Positions 1-8,885 of a stretch of 37,365 nucleotides of DNA are shown here, one piece after another. The notes beneath the pieces are model-generated. The model saw only the letters and a program-made list of their open reading frames with translations, made no database searches and had not been told where the DNA came from. The translations under genes were made by a program, and so were the position numbers. The stretch covers positions 1 to 37,365 of the forward strand of contig NZ_JABXKI010000058.1 of the NCBI RefSeq assembly GCF_017115095.1. Reading direction: 5' to 3'. Position 1 is the stretch's first letter; each line of letters begins with the position of its first letter. This DNA is from Nostoc sp. NMS4 (GTDB lineage Bacteria > Cyanobacteriota > Cyanobacteriia > Cyanobacteriales > Nostocaceae).

Positions 1-74
1 TGACTTCCGTTTTCTGTAACAATCCTTCCCTGTTATTTATTTGTTTTGAAATAATCAAAACTGGGATGCACCCT

Positions 75-493
75 CTATTTCTCCTTAATCGAGCAGTATT
101 GCATTGCAGTCGGTAGCAAATCAGGCATTTTTGCATTCAGGTGGCGAATCGTAGCTTCCATTTGACCACCAATCTCTCTGACTAGCTCGCACTTGTACTT
201 GGTTCGATACCATTGATCTTGTTGTATACCGAAGTGACTCAAACACCTATCTCTAAAAGACTAGACTTGGCTTGATGGGCTGCATATACCGATGGGTGGA
301 CTCCACAAACAACCAGGCTGATTAAATTTACAACTGTGGAGAATAGTAACTCTCAAGTGTATTGAGTTTTTGCACTACGTTCAAATAGGTCATCCAGAAT
401 TTGGGGACATAACGCTTTTTCTAAAAGCCCACGAACCATCACGGAAACTGGACTTTCTTTTATAAATCGCTCAAACACCTGGCCTAGCAACAT
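75..493 (-). pseudogene. Decayed N-terminal part of an IS4-like transposase
   Basis: Read on the minus strand from the ATG at 493, the DNA encodes MLLGQVFERFIKESPVSVMV and then a segment containing ELLFSTVVNLISLVVCG, VHPSVYAAHQAK and SVYNKINGIEPSTSA. I recognise this as the start of a transposase common in Nostocales genomes. In-frame stops follow AKTQYT and LLEIG. A frameshift near 190 moves the reading to LVREIGGQMEATIRHL, and the frame closes at 75-77. Only about the first 135 residues remain; the DDE catalytic core is absent. It is therefore a dead fragment. The family assignment rests on remembered sequence, not on a search. Confidence 0.7.
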
Positions 494-919
494 TTCTATT
501 CTCCACCCAGCAGAGTTTCACTTCTTTTGAGCAAACTACAAATCAAGCCATTACACAACACCTTGAAAGGGCTAGTCCTAGAGAAGTCGGGGATCTAATT
601 TTTCACAAATGATTTAGGATTGCTATATAATCCACTCCAACAAATCGCTATAAATAAACAATTAAAAATTAAAATTAACCGATATATTATATTTAATTCT
701 AGCGTGCCAATTTAATACTTTTACCAAGAGATATTAAAAGTTATATCTTCCGCCGTATGAGGGTTTCAGCCCTTGGAGAGATGCTTTAAACAGCTAAATT
801 CCCTGATTCTGAACTAAAGAGTTAGGTATTGCAATAGGTACAAACATAATAAATACTAAGAGTTACTTCTCAAGAAATTCTTAATTCCCCCAAATTCAAA
901 CTTAGTAGAAGGAAATCCA
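494..919. other. Intergenic region with a dispersed repeat, no gene seen
   Basis: No convincing gene lies between the transposase remnant and the large ORF at 920. Positions 578-613 (CTAGAGAAGTC then GGGATCT) resemble 23972-24007 in the same orientation, with scattered mismatches, so this is a copy of a dispersed intergenic repeat. The rest is AT-rich. It must contain the promoter of the downstream gene, but I cannot single one out. Confidence 0.45.
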
Positions 920-3900
920 ATGTTCCAAAGTACGGAAATCATGGTGGGACTCTATAAACCACTATTATGGTTAGCACAGGTTCCAGGAGAACCCTCAAAC
1001 GTCACGCCAGAACAAGCATCGGTTCTCATTTCCGGGCCACGCTTTTTTGTGGCTTTAATCTCCGGCGTGATTCTTGCCTTTGCTTTCCAATTAGTTCTAA
1101 CTAATCTCTCCCTTGCATTCGGTATTTCCTATCTGGGGCACTCATCTGACTCGGATTCAGATAGTAGGGAAGTGGGGAGTTTGGGCGGCAACATTCGCAA
1201 AATCGGTACAGCAGTGGGAATTTGGACACTAGCCACTGTGACGATCGCCTTATTAATCGCTTCTTATCTAGCAGTAAAATTGAGCCTTGTGATCTCAGAC
1301 CGAGGATTGGGAGCGATTCTCGGTTTGGTAATTTGGGGTGCTTACTTTTTACTCCTAGTTTGGGTAAGTTCCACCACCGTCGGCTCCTTAATTGGCTCAG
1401 TTGTGAATACCGCAACATCTGGGTTTCAGGCGATTATGGGGACTGCTACCGCCGCACTAGGCGCTAAAGCTGTGAATAGCCAAGTGGTCGCCACAGCTGA
1501 AGCCGCCGCCTCCGCCATCCGTCGAGAACTAGGAAGCGCTATCGACCCCGTGAGTATCCGGGAAAACATTGAAGATTACTTAGAAAAGATCCGCCCTCCA
1601 GAACTCGATGTATCAAAGATTCGGAGTGATTTTGAGAATTTACTCAACGATCCGCAATTAAAAGCGATCGCTGGGACTCCAGATATCCGCAACATCGACC
1701 GCCAAAAGTTTATCGAGTTAGTCAGCAGCCGCACCGATCTTTCTAAAAAAGACGTTAGCCGCATTGCTGATACTTTGTATAAAGTTTGGCAACAAGTCGT
1801 AAGTCAGCAACCACCCACGGAAGACCGTTTGGGTGAGTTGATGGATTATCTGAAATCACTTCCGCCAGGACAAAGCAAAACAGACGAACTCAACGCCAAA
1901 CTCGATCGGTTACTAGCAGAAAAGCGTGGTTCCAAAGAATCTGACCAAAAGGCAGCTACCGGGCCAATTCAAAGTACACTCCAGCAAGGAATATCTGCCT
2001 TAACCGGCATTGTGTTAGGACGCACAGATTTGTCTGATTTGGATGTGGAAAAAATCTTGGGTAGTCTCACCAGTGCTAAAGATAAAGTCACCCAACAAGC
2101 AGATAAGCTAGGTTTGCCAACACCATCACAACCCTACAGTCCAATTCGGGCTGATGTGGAAAACTACCTGTATAATACCTATGCTTGGCAACTGAGTTCA
2201 GAAAGAATTGCCCAGGAATTTCATGATGTCATCTACGACCCAGCTGCTGACCCTGGAATCGTCCGCCGGGAACTAGAACGCCTATCCCGCAATGATTTCG
2301 CCAAAATTTTGCAACAACGCGGATTGCTTACCCAAGGTCAAATTCAGCGTATTGCAAATCAGCTAGAAACTGTCCGCCAAGAAGTGCTGATCACAGTTAG
2401 AGCTATTGAAGAAAGAGAGATAGTCCAAGACTTGCAACGCGCAGTAGAAAGTTATCTGCTTGTTACTCCCAAGGCAGATTTGACTCCCGAAGGCATTGAG
2501 CGGAATTTTAAACCACTGTTAGCAGACTCAGAGGCAGATTACGAAACCCTGACATTGCGACTAGCGCACATTGAACGCCAAGAAATTCGGGAGATATTGT
2601 TACAACGTAATGATGTCCAGCTATATGAAGTAGACAGCATTCTCGATGAGTTGGAAAAACAACGCGATCGCGTCTTGGTAGAATCTAAAGGATTAGCAGA
2701 ACAGGCACAATATCAAGCAGAAACCCTGTGGTTGAATGTAGAATCATATCTGCGTAACACCGGCAAATCAGAACTGAATCCTGATGCTATCCGCGCCGAC
2801 TTCAAAAAGTTACTCGAAGATCCCCAAGCTGGAATTAGCTCAATTCGGGCGCGTTTGTCTCGCTTTGACCGCGATACCTTGGTGCAATTGTTGAGTCAGC
2901 GCGAAGATTTGAGTGAAGATCAAGTCAATCAAATCATCAATGCTACTGAAGAGTCATGGCATAATATTCGCCACACACCCCAAATTGTAGTCGATAAAGC
3001 TAAAGAGCAATACGACTCTGTGACGACAACGATCGCAGATTATCTCCGAAATACTGGTAAACAAGAACTGAATCCAGAAGGTATTCAACGAGATTTAACC
3101 AGATTGTTTGAAAATCCCCAAGAAGGAGCCGTTGCCCTGCGCCGTCGGTTGTCGCAAGTAGACAGAGATACCCTAGTGAAATTACTCAGTCAACGCCAAG
3201 ACTTGAGTGAAGAACAAGTCAATGAAATCATTGATTCTACTCAAACTTCGATTCGTAACTTTGTGCGTGCGCCACGTCGCCTAGCTAGCCGCACACAGCA
3301 AAGAGTAGAAACATTCAAAGGTTATCTCGAAGAGTATCTGCGTCAAACTGGTAAAGAAGAACTCAATCCTGAAGGTATCAAACGCGACTTGCAATTATTG
3401 TTGCACGATCCGCGAGTTGGGGTGGAAAGTTTTGGCGATCGCCTTTCCCAATTTGACCGTGATACCATCATCGCCCTGCTGAAAATCCGGGAAGATATTT
3501 CTGATCAAGAAGCAGCGCGAATTGCCGATAACATGGTGTCCGTAAGGGATCAATTTGTCGAACAAGTGCGGAGCATCCAACGAGGCATTCAAGATGCAAT
3601 TGACGGGGTTTTTGCCCGCATTCGTAACTATCTCAACTCCCTGGATCGCCCGGAACTTAACTATGATGGTATTAAGCGCGATCTTCGCACCGTTTTTGAC
3701 GATCCCCAAGCGGGGTTTGATGCCCTGCGCGATCGCCTGTCCTCCTTTGACCGTGATACCCTAGTGGCAATTATGAGTTCTCGTGAGGACATCTCCGAAG
3801 AAGATGCCAACCGGATCGTAGACCAAATCGAACGGGCAAGGAACACAGTATTGCAACGTGCAGAACGTCTACAGCACGAAGCCCAACGCCGCCTAGAAGA

Positions 3901-4033
3901 GGTGAAGCATCAAGCACAACGGCAAGCAGAAGAAACCCGCAAAGCCGCAGCAACAGCAGCGTGGTGGCTATTTGCCACAGCATCCGTCTCCGCCATTTTC
4001 TCTGCATTAGGAGGAGCGATCGCTGTAGTTTAA
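920..4033 (+). CDS. Large membrane-anchored protein with ~98-residue tandem repeats
   Basis: This 1037-residue protein has hydrophobic segments near residues 42-66, 98-120 and 131-155, and a last one at about 1013-1036 after a charged, coiled-coil-like stretch (residues 975-1008, rich in Q, E, R and A). Between them is a tandem repeat with a period close to 98 residues. Units start near 215, 411, 508, 605, 704, 802 and 900, and a weak eighth unit fits near 313. A unit has YLRNTGKxELNPEGI, then a DPQxG turn, then FDRDTLVxLLSQREDLSEE. The start is supported by AAGGAA seven bases upstream of the ATG. Relatives in cyanobacteria are often labelled MFS transporter or hypothetical; the sequence does not look like an MFS permease, because the soluble repeats dominate. 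The function is unknown. A scaffold or membrane-bridging role is only a guess. Confidence 0.85.
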   Translation: MFQSTEIMVGLYKPLLWLAQVPGEPSNVTPEQASVLISGPRFFVALISGVILAFAFQLVLTNLSLAFGISYLGHSSDSDSDSREVGSLGGNIRKIGTAVGIWTLATVTIALLIASYLAVKLSLVISDRGLGAILGLVIWGAYFLLLVWVSSTTVGSLIGSVVNTATSGFQAIMGTATAALGAKAVNSQVVATAEAAASAIRRELGSAIDPVSIRENIEDYLEKIRPPELDVSKIRSDFENLLNDPQLKAIAGTPDIRNIDRQKFIELVSSRTDLSKKDVSRIADTLYKVWQQVVSQQPPTEDRLGELMDYLKSLPPGQSKTDELNAKLDRLLAEKRGSKESDQKAATGPIQSTLQQGISALTGIVLGRTDLSDLDVEKILGSLTSAKDKVTQQADKLGLPTPSQPYSPIRADVENYLYNTYAWQLSSERIAQEFHDVIYDPAADPGIVRRELERLSRNDFAKILQQRGLLTQGQIQRIANQLETVRQEVLITVRAIEEREIVQDLQRAVESYLLVTPKADLTPEGIERNFKPLLADSEADYETLTLRLAHIERQEIREILLQRNDVQLYEVDSILDELEKQRDRVLVESKGLAEQAQYQAETLWLNVESYLRNTGKSELNPDAIRADFKKLLEDPQAGISSIRARLSRFDRDTLVQLLSQREDLSEDQVNQIINATEESWHNIRHTPQIVVDKAKEQYDSVTTTIADYLRNTGKQELNPEGIQRDLTRLFENPQEGAVALRRRLSQVDRDTLVKLLSQRQDLSEEQVNEIIDSTQTSIRNFVRAPRRLASRTQQRVETFKGYLEEYLRQTGKEELNPEGIKRDLQLLLHDPRVGVESFGDRLSQFDRDTIIALLKIREDISDQEAARIADNMVSVRDQFVEQVRSIQRGIQDAIDGVFARIRNYLNSLDRPELNYDGIKRDLRTVFDDPQAGFDALRDRLSSFDRDTLVAIMSSREDISEEDANRIVDQIERARNTVLQRAERLQHEAQRRLEEVKHQAQRQAEETRKAAATAAWWLFATASVSAIFSALGGAIAVV

Positions 4034-4055
4034 CAAGTTGTCTCCGCTAACTTTT

Positions 4056-4080
4056 AAGCCTCCCGATATGGGAGGCTTTT
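4056..4080 (+). terminator. Rho-independent terminator
   Basis: A perfect 9-bp stem (AAGCCTCCC / GGGAGGCTT) with loop GATAT is followed by TTTT, 22 bases after the stop codon of the large repeat protein. Confidence 0.85.
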
Positions 4081-4181
4081 CTATGTTAAAAACACATACG
4101 CCACACAGTTTGATTTTTCAAATACACTAATTAACAATTCAAAATTCAAAATTAAAGACATTTCAGCATTAGACTTCCGAC

Positions 4182-4256
4182 GTAGGTTGGGTGGAGCGGA
4201 GCGCAACCCAACATATATCAGGATGTTGGGTTACGCAAAGCCTCCACCCAACCTAC
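4182..4256. repeat. Palindromic intergenic repeat (75 bp)
   Basis: The outer arms GTAGGTTGGGTGGAG (4182-4196) and CTCCACCCAACCTAC (4242-4256) are exact inverted repeats. Inner arms CGCAACCCAACA and TGTTGGGTTACGC also pair. The right half recurs inverted at 37320-37365, with one mismatch in 46 bases. This is a mobile, MITE-like repeat. The remaining DNA up to 4519 shows nothing I can name. Confidence 0.75.
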
Positions 4257-4519
4257 AATTTTTTTGCTGTGGTTCGATTTTTCGTTACCTGTGCGTAAGT
4301 CCTGATATTGGCGGATTTTGTGTAAATATGCCTTTCAATATAGTCACATAAGAATATCATTTACCGCTCTGATCTCAGCAATTAGATAGGTGAAAATAGA
4401 TTTGCTTTCATGTTTTAATCTGATTAAATAACTTGCAATCAAACTTCGGCTTATTATCAATAAATCGCCCCGTAACTTTTGCAAGTTAATAACTCTAACC
4501 TAAGTAGCAATTTCAAATC

Positions 4520-4792
4520 ATGGAAAACACATTAATTGATAAAACCTTCCGTGACAGCAATGGCAAAATTGTTTTGGCCCAAATGCCAAACCCACCACTT
4601 ATTCTTTGGATAGTAGCTAGTTTACTAACTCTAGTTTTTACAACTGGTAAAATCAATACAGTGTTAGACTTTCTCGCAAATGGCTCCTTGTTTACTTGGG
4701 CGTGGCTGGAGCTATTTCAAGGCGTTAATTATTTTCGCAGAGCGTTAGGTCTTGCCGTATTGATTGGGATGATCGCCTACAGAATTCAGTAA
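4520..4792 (+). CDS. Small two-helix membrane protein, unknown function
   Basis: This 90-residue protein has a polar N-terminus (TFRDSNGKIVLAQMPNPP), a hydrophobic segment at about residues 26-42 (PLILWIVASLLTLVFTTG), an amphipathic middle, and a second hydrophobic segment at about 74-88 (ALGLAVLIGMIAYRI). Both ends may therefore lie on the same side of a membrane. I recall similar short proteins in other filamentous cyanobacteria but know of no assigned function. No strong ribosome binding site precedes the ATG. It stands alone between repeat DNA and a stem-loop region. Confidence 0.6.
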   Translation: MENTLIDKTFRDSNGKIVLAQMPNPPLILWIVASLLTLVFTTGKINTVLDFLANGSLFTWAWLELFQGVNYFRRALGLAVLIGMIAYRIQ

Positions 4793-4870
4793 CTATAAGT
4801 AATCAAGTAAAAAATAATACTAATAATAGGGAGTTCTAAACCCCTTTTTTTGTCCAAAGTTCAAAATGTG

Positions 4871-4901
4871 AATAAAGTCATGTTGAAATTATGACTTTAT
4901 T
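4871..4901. other. AT-rich stem-loop
   Basis: Perfect 11-bp inverted repeat (AATAAAGTCAT / ATGACTTTATT) with a 9-base loop. It lies about 80 bases after the stop of the small membrane protein and about 170 bases before the next start. It could be a weak bidirectional terminator or a protein-binding palindrome; there is no clear T run. Confidence 0.45.
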
Positions 4902-5070
4902 ACACTGTGCTTTCTTATTTAGCATCTTAAACTGAGAGCAATACAGCAAATCAATTAAATCGTGTAACAAACAAAACTTACCGTAGGGTTAATAGGTAAG
5001 AATATCTGTTCACAAATTATTGATAAATGCTGTATGAAACTCAAAAAAGTTAATTGATGGAGATTTGAAC

Positions 5071-5313
5071 ATGAAACGTATTCTATTAGGTACATTACTT
5101 GCTCTCCCATTTGCAATTTCCTCCTTGCCGTCACAAGCATCAGCCGCAGAAATCATTGTCAGACCCAATGTTCATAGAGCTGCTGTTGTGCATAGACCTA
5201 TTGTTGCCCGCTTTCAACGAAAGTTAATTCCTGCACATTGGGAAACAGTACGACGCGGTAACAGGTGGGTTAAGGTTCGAGTTCCTGCTCGTTATGTAAA
5301 TGTAAGAGGTTAA
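5071..5313 (+). CDS. Small secreted protein with basic C-terminal motif
   Basis: The product is 80 residues from the ATG at 5071, which I prefer to a TTG two codons earlier because GATGGAG lies about nine bases upstream. Residues 1-25 (MKRILLGTLLALPFAISS then LPSQASA) form a clear signal peptide with an AXA-type cleavage site. The mature part is about 55 residues, basic, and ends in a motif PAHWETVRRGNRWVKVRVPA. Similar HWE...RWVxVxVPARY tails occur in small periplasmic proteins of cyanobacteria and proteobacteria, with no defined activity. It is a single-gene unit with its own hairpin terminator. Confidence 0.75.
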   Translation: MKRILLGTLLALPFAISSLPSQASAAEIIVRPNVHRAAVVHRPIVARFQRKLIPAHWETVRRGNRWVKVRVPARYVNVRG

Positions 5314-5316
5314 TCT

Positions 5317-5363
5317 CTAAATAGAGGCTAACGACTAAAATAGAGTTGTTAGCCTCTATTTAG
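5317..5363 (+). terminator. Strong stem-loop terminator
   Basis: A perfect 16-bp stem starts four bases after the stop codon (left arm CTAAATAGAGGCTAAC at 5317-5332, right arm 5348-5363) with a 15-base loop. There is no long U tract, so it may act mainly as a 3' end stabiliser. Confidence 0.7.
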
Positions 5364-5431
5364 TACAAACTTGTTGCTAAATAAGACTTGGAAGTAAATA
5401 AAAGTAGCTGGCATAAGTCAATTTAATCAAC

Positions 5432-6373
5432 ATGAATATATATCAAAACTCTTGGTTCTTAAAAAAACTTTTGATATTTATACTGGGAATTAGTTTAGTG
5501 ACAGCTGGCGATTCCATTCAGGCGGGAGAAAAAAGTATAACTAAAGAAAAAATCTTGATTGGTGATAATTATGGAGAACTATACGATCAAGGAAAGTTAC
5601 GTACTTACTATTTTTATACTCCAAAATCCTATAATTTACACCGCCCAATGCCGTTAGTTTTAGTGTTTCATGGAGATGATGGTAATGGTCGGTCTATCAG
5701 TAATGTGACTCGCTTCAATGAATTAGCAGATCAAAAAGGATTTATTGTTGTTTATCCAGATGGAATTGACCAAAAATGGAGCCTTAGAGGTAACGCTCAA
5801 GGAAAAGTAGATGATGTTTTATTTGTCAATACTTTGATTAATCATCTTCAGCAGCAACTCAATATTGATAGTCATAAAGTTTATGCCACCGGTTTTTCTA
5901 GAGGTGGTATACTTACGCAAGCACTAGCTTGTAAGTTACCTGATAAAATTGCTGGTTTTGCGTCAGTAGCTGGTTCGCTCCCAGTTAGACTCAGACCTAG
6001 TTGCCAGCCTCAAACTCCCATATCGATGTTAACGATCAACGGTACAAACGATCGCGATGTGCTTTATGAAGGTGACGATCATACTCAACGAGGAGCGCTG
6101 GTTTCGATCTCAGACATGGTAGAGTTTTGGCGATCGCACGATCAATGTACCTCATCAAATGCATCTTTGAAGTTTTCTGAAGATAAAGTGAAAACCGCTA
6201 TCTACACAGGTTGTAGTGGCAACTCCGAAGTCTGGCAGCTAGCGGTAGTAAACGGCGGACATTTTTGGCCTGGTGGTTCTTCAACTGACAAGAGTTTAAA
6301 CAAATTCAATGCCAAGTTGGGGCTAAACGCCAGTGAAACAATTTGGAACTTTTTTCAGCGTCACAGTTCATGA
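5432..6373 (+). CDS. Secreted PHB-depolymerase-like esterase (LpqC/CE1 type)
   Basis: This 313-residue alpha/beta hydrolase carries an N-terminal signal sequence (basic stretch, then LLIFILGISLVTAG). After the oxyanion-loop motif LVLVFHGDDGNG comes the nucleophile elbow GFSRGG with Ser156. The acid is Asp207 or Asp209 in NGTNDRDVLYEG, and the base is His277 in VNGGHFWPGG. This order and spacing fit the family of extracellular esterases annotated as polyhydroxybutyrate depolymerase, LpqC or feruloyl esterase. The substrate cannot be told from the sequence: cyanobacteria make PHB inside the cell, so an exported enzyme more likely acts on outside esters or acylated polysaccharide. It ends 12 bases before the end of a convergent gene, with no visible terminator between them. 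Confidence 0.8.
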   Translation: MNIYQNSWFLKKLLIFILGISLVTAGDSIQAGEKSITKEKILIGDNYGELYDQGKLRTYYFYTPKSYNLHRPMPLVLVFHGDDGNGRSISNVTRFNELADQKGFIVVYPDGIDQKWSLRGNAQGKVDDVLFVNTLINHLQQQLNIDSHKVYATGFSRGGILTQALACKLPDKIAGFASVAGSLPVRLRPSCQPQTPISMLTINGTNDRDVLYEGDDHTQRGALVSISDMVEFWRSHDQCTSSNASLKFSEDKVKTAIYTGCSGNSEVWQLAVVNGGHFWPGGSSTDKSLNKFNAKLGLNASETIWNFFQRHSS

Positions 6374-6385
6374 GTAGCTAATTTT

Positions 6386-7219
6386 TTAAACACCATTTTG
6401 CTTAAACCATGCCAAGAGGTGTTTCCAACCATCCTTGGCTTCTTGTTCGCGGTATGAGGGGCGATAATCGGCAAAAAATGCGTGGGGTGCATTGGGATAG
6501 ACGATGATTTCAGATTTACTGCTGCTAGACTTTAAGCGATCGCGCATTTGCTCTACTGTATCAAGAGGAATACCTGTATCCTTCCCACCATAGAGTCCGA
6601 GAACGGGGACTGTCAGTTTTGATGCAATATCGACGGGATACTTGGGCTGAAGTTTGGTAGCATCGCCCACAAGTCGCCCATACCACGCTACACCAGCCTT
6701 CACCTGGGGATTATGTGCAGTATATAACCAGGTAATACGACCGCCCCAACAGAAGCCTGTAATTCCCAACTTCTCGCCATTACCCTTAGCTGATTTCTTT
6801 GCCCAGCCTACTGTAGAATCAAGATCGGATAACACTTGGGCATCTGGTACTTTGGCGACAATTGGACGAATTTCGTCTATATTGCTTAACTTCGAGACAT
6901 CGCCTTGACGCACAAATAATTCTGGTGCGATCGCTAAATATCCCAACCGAGCAAAGCGACGAGTGATATCCTGGATATGCTCGTGTACACCAAAGATTTC
7001 CTGGATTACCAGAACAATTGGGAAATTATCACCAGTAGCTGGTGCTGCTCTATAGGCAGGAATTTCGCCATCTTTGACGGGAATTTTCACCGCACCAGCT
7101 ACTAACCCCTTGCTATCAGTAGTGATAACTCCGGCAGAAATGGGTTGTACTGCGAGGGCAAAACCTGTTGCTAGGGTGGCTGTTGCAATGAATTGGCGGC
7201 GAGTTACTTCTTGCATCAT
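6386..7219 (-). CDS. Exported dienelactone hydrolase family protein
   Basis: This 277-residue protein has a twin-arginine signal ([19 protein letters not shown]), so it is likely exported folded through Tat. The body is an alpha/beta hydrolase of the dienelactone hydrolase family. It has the IQEIFG motif with Glu74, the nucleophile Cys157 in GFCWGGR, Asp214 in [11 protein letters not shown] and His246 in PNAPHAFF. Members hydrolyse dienelactones or carboxymethylenebutenolide-like esters, but most bacterial copies have no proven substrate. Two ATG codons in a row (7219 and 7216) are possible starts, preceded by an AGGTAGAG-like site. It converges with the esterase gene on the plus strand. Confidence 0.85.
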   Translation of the reverse strand: MMQEVTRRQFIATATLATGFALAVQPISAGVITTDSKGLVAGAVKIPVKDGEIPAYRAAPATGDNFPIVLVIQEIFGVHEHIQDITRRFARLGYLAIAPELFVRQGDVSKLSNIDEIRPIVAKVPDAQVLSDLDSTVGWAKKSAKGNGEKLGITGFCWGGRITWLYTAHNPQVKAGVAWYGRLVGDATKLQPKYPVDIASKLTVPVLGLYGGKDTGIPLDTVEQMRDRLKSSSSKSEIIVYPNAPHAFFADYRPSYREQEAKDGWKHLLAWFKQNGV

Positions 7220-7575
7220 CTCTACCTTGACTTAGCGAAAATTTTATTATTTGTTATGAGTACAGTACTATAAAATAAATACTACAAATTATCAATCGGC
7301 TTACCGTAATATTTAGCTTTATATGCGCGGCAGGGTAGGTGTACAAATCTCGCAGCCCTAAAAAAGTGCTTCTATCCCAACACCAGCAAGCATTTCAGCC
7401 CACTAATCATCCAATCTTCATCCGCGCAATCTCTGAAATGCTTACGAAAATTGGGTTTTAGCGTTTAAACTTTTCTGACACTCTTTCCAAATCAATTCTC
7501 TAATGCTATGATTGCCCTTGAATCGCGCAACCGCACCTTGAAAACTAAATATAGCTGGGCTTTCAGCCTCCTGCC
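7220..7575 (+). promoter_or_regulatory. Probable CRISPR leader region
   Basis: This 356-base stretch between the hydrolase start and the first CRISPR repeat has no credible gene. The array is read on the plus strand (repeats end in ATTGAAAC, and the degenerate repeat is at the far end), so the leader and promoter should lie here. An 11-bp inverted repeat (AAGCATTTCAG at 7388-7398, CTGAAATGCTT at 7433-7443) sits about 135 bases before the array. The hydrolase promoter must also lie here, on the other strand. Confidence 0.5.
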
Positions 7576-8631
7576 ATTGCAATTCATTAAAATCCCTATT
7601 AGGGATTGAAACATCTTTTGAAGAGATTCTAATGATATTCCTAGTATAATTGCAATTCATTAAAATCCCTATTAGGGATTGAAACCCACAGATGAAATCC
7701 GACAACCGCCAGAGTCGGATTGCAATTCATTAAAATCCCTATTAGGGATTGAAACGTTGAAAAATTATTATTAGCTGAAGCCACGCACCAATTGCAATTC
7801 ATTAAAATCCCTATTAGGGATTGAAACATAACATCTGTGTCCATAAACCTTAATCCATTCTTCGATTGCAATTCATTAAAATCCCTATTAGGGATTGAAA
7901 CCCAACTTCTTTCTTTATGCTATTGATGTAGCTGCTAATTGCAATTCATTAAAATCCCTATTAGGGATTGAAACTGCCCTTGTAGGCGATAACGCGATCG
8001 CCTACCTTGAATTGCAATTCATTAAAATCCCTATTAGGGATTGAAACCTGACTCGCTCCAATCCATCTTTTCGATCAACTACATTGCAATTCATTAAAAT
8101 CCCTATTAGGGATTGAAACACTAACTTTATTCCCAGAAATAGAAATGTGATGGATTGCAATTCATTAAAATCCCTATTAGGGATTGAAACAAGCACCCAA
8201 TTGGCTATCAAGGAAGCTTTAAGTATTGCAATTCATTAAAATCCCTATTAGGGATTGAAACCTCAACTATTTGGCAGTATTCAAGTTGCCTGATGGAATT
8301 GCAATTCATTAAAATCCCTATTAGGGATTGAAACGTCATTCCCAATTTCTGTTGCTTGTATCCATGATTTATTGCAATTCATTAAAATCCCTATTAGGGA
8401 TTGAAACTGAGTGCGATCGCATTGCACTATGGCGATTAGTGACATTGCAATTCATTAAAATCCCTATTAGGGATTGAAACATTGCAGAACTCTCTGCAAA
8501 ACTCAAATGGACTTTGATTGCAATTCATTAAAATCCCTATTAGGGATTGAAACAGAAATCAGGCTAGGGAAGCCGTTAAGTCAAGCAGATCCAAATTGCA
8601 ATTCATTAAAATCCCTATTAGGGATTGAAAT
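7576..8631 (+). CRISPR. CRISPR array, 15 repeats and 14 spacers, no cas genes nearby
   Basis: The 37-base repeat begins ATTGCAATTCATTAAAATCC and ends CTATTAGGGATTGAAAC. Repeats start at 7576, 7649, 7719, 7791, 7865, 7938, 8011, 8083, 8154, 8225, 8298, 8371, 8444, 8517 and 8595. Repeats 1-14 look identical; repeat 15 ends in T instead of C, which marks the leader-distal end. Spacers are 33-37 bases, except the last, which is 41. The 3' end ATTGAAAC matches the 8-base crRNA handle expected for plus-strand transcription. This repeat family is common in cyanobacteria with type I-D and type III systems, but subtype cannot be fixed without cas genes, and none lie in the window. The identical repeats suggest an active or recently active array. 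Confidence 0.98.
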
Positions 8632-8704
8632 AAAGGTGGCGGTGGGGTCTGGGGAAACCCTAGATATAAAACTTAGTATCAATATTAGACAAAGAGCGAT
8701 CGCC

Positions 8705-8881
8705 TTATTTTTCCCGATTTATCCAATCTTCTCCACCAGCTAACTGACTGAGATAATCATCCATAATCGCTGGTAATTCCTTTGGTGAATAAGTATATGT
8801 TAATTCATCTACAATTGCCAAGGCATCTGCGTAACGTCCTTCCAAAATGCTCTTTTTGAGGTCTATTAATTCCTGCGTCAT
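8705..8881 (-). CDS. Internally deleted DUF29-like paralogue (58 aa)
   Basis: From the ATG at 8881 the product reads MTQELIDLKKSILEGRYADA, then LAIVDEL, then directly TYTYSPKELPAIMDDYLSQL and a GGEDWINREK tail. The first 27 residues match the start, and the last ~30 match the end, of the 173-residue gene immediately upstream (8886-9407). The intervening ~115 residues are missing, with the frame kept. The DNA is also clearly related (a shared run AAGGCATCTGCGTAACGTCC). An AGGAAG site inside the end of the upstream gene serves this start, and the two genes are 4 bases apart, so they are co-transcribed. It may be a degrading copy or a functional miniature; I cannot tell which. Confidence 0.65.
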   Translation of the reverse strand: MTQELIDLKKSILEGRYADALAIVDELTYTYSPKELPAIMDDYLSQLAGGEDWINREK

Positions 8882-8885
8882 TTTT

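Noticed and set aside
4955-5140. Minus-strand frame over the small secreted protein gene
   Set aside because: It is antisense to a gene with a good signal peptide and ribosome binding site.
7442-8743. Several open frames of 69-89 codons across the CRISPR array on both strands
   Set aside because: Their repeated SIPNRDFNELQ or CNSLKSLLGIE strings are translations of the CRISPR repeat.
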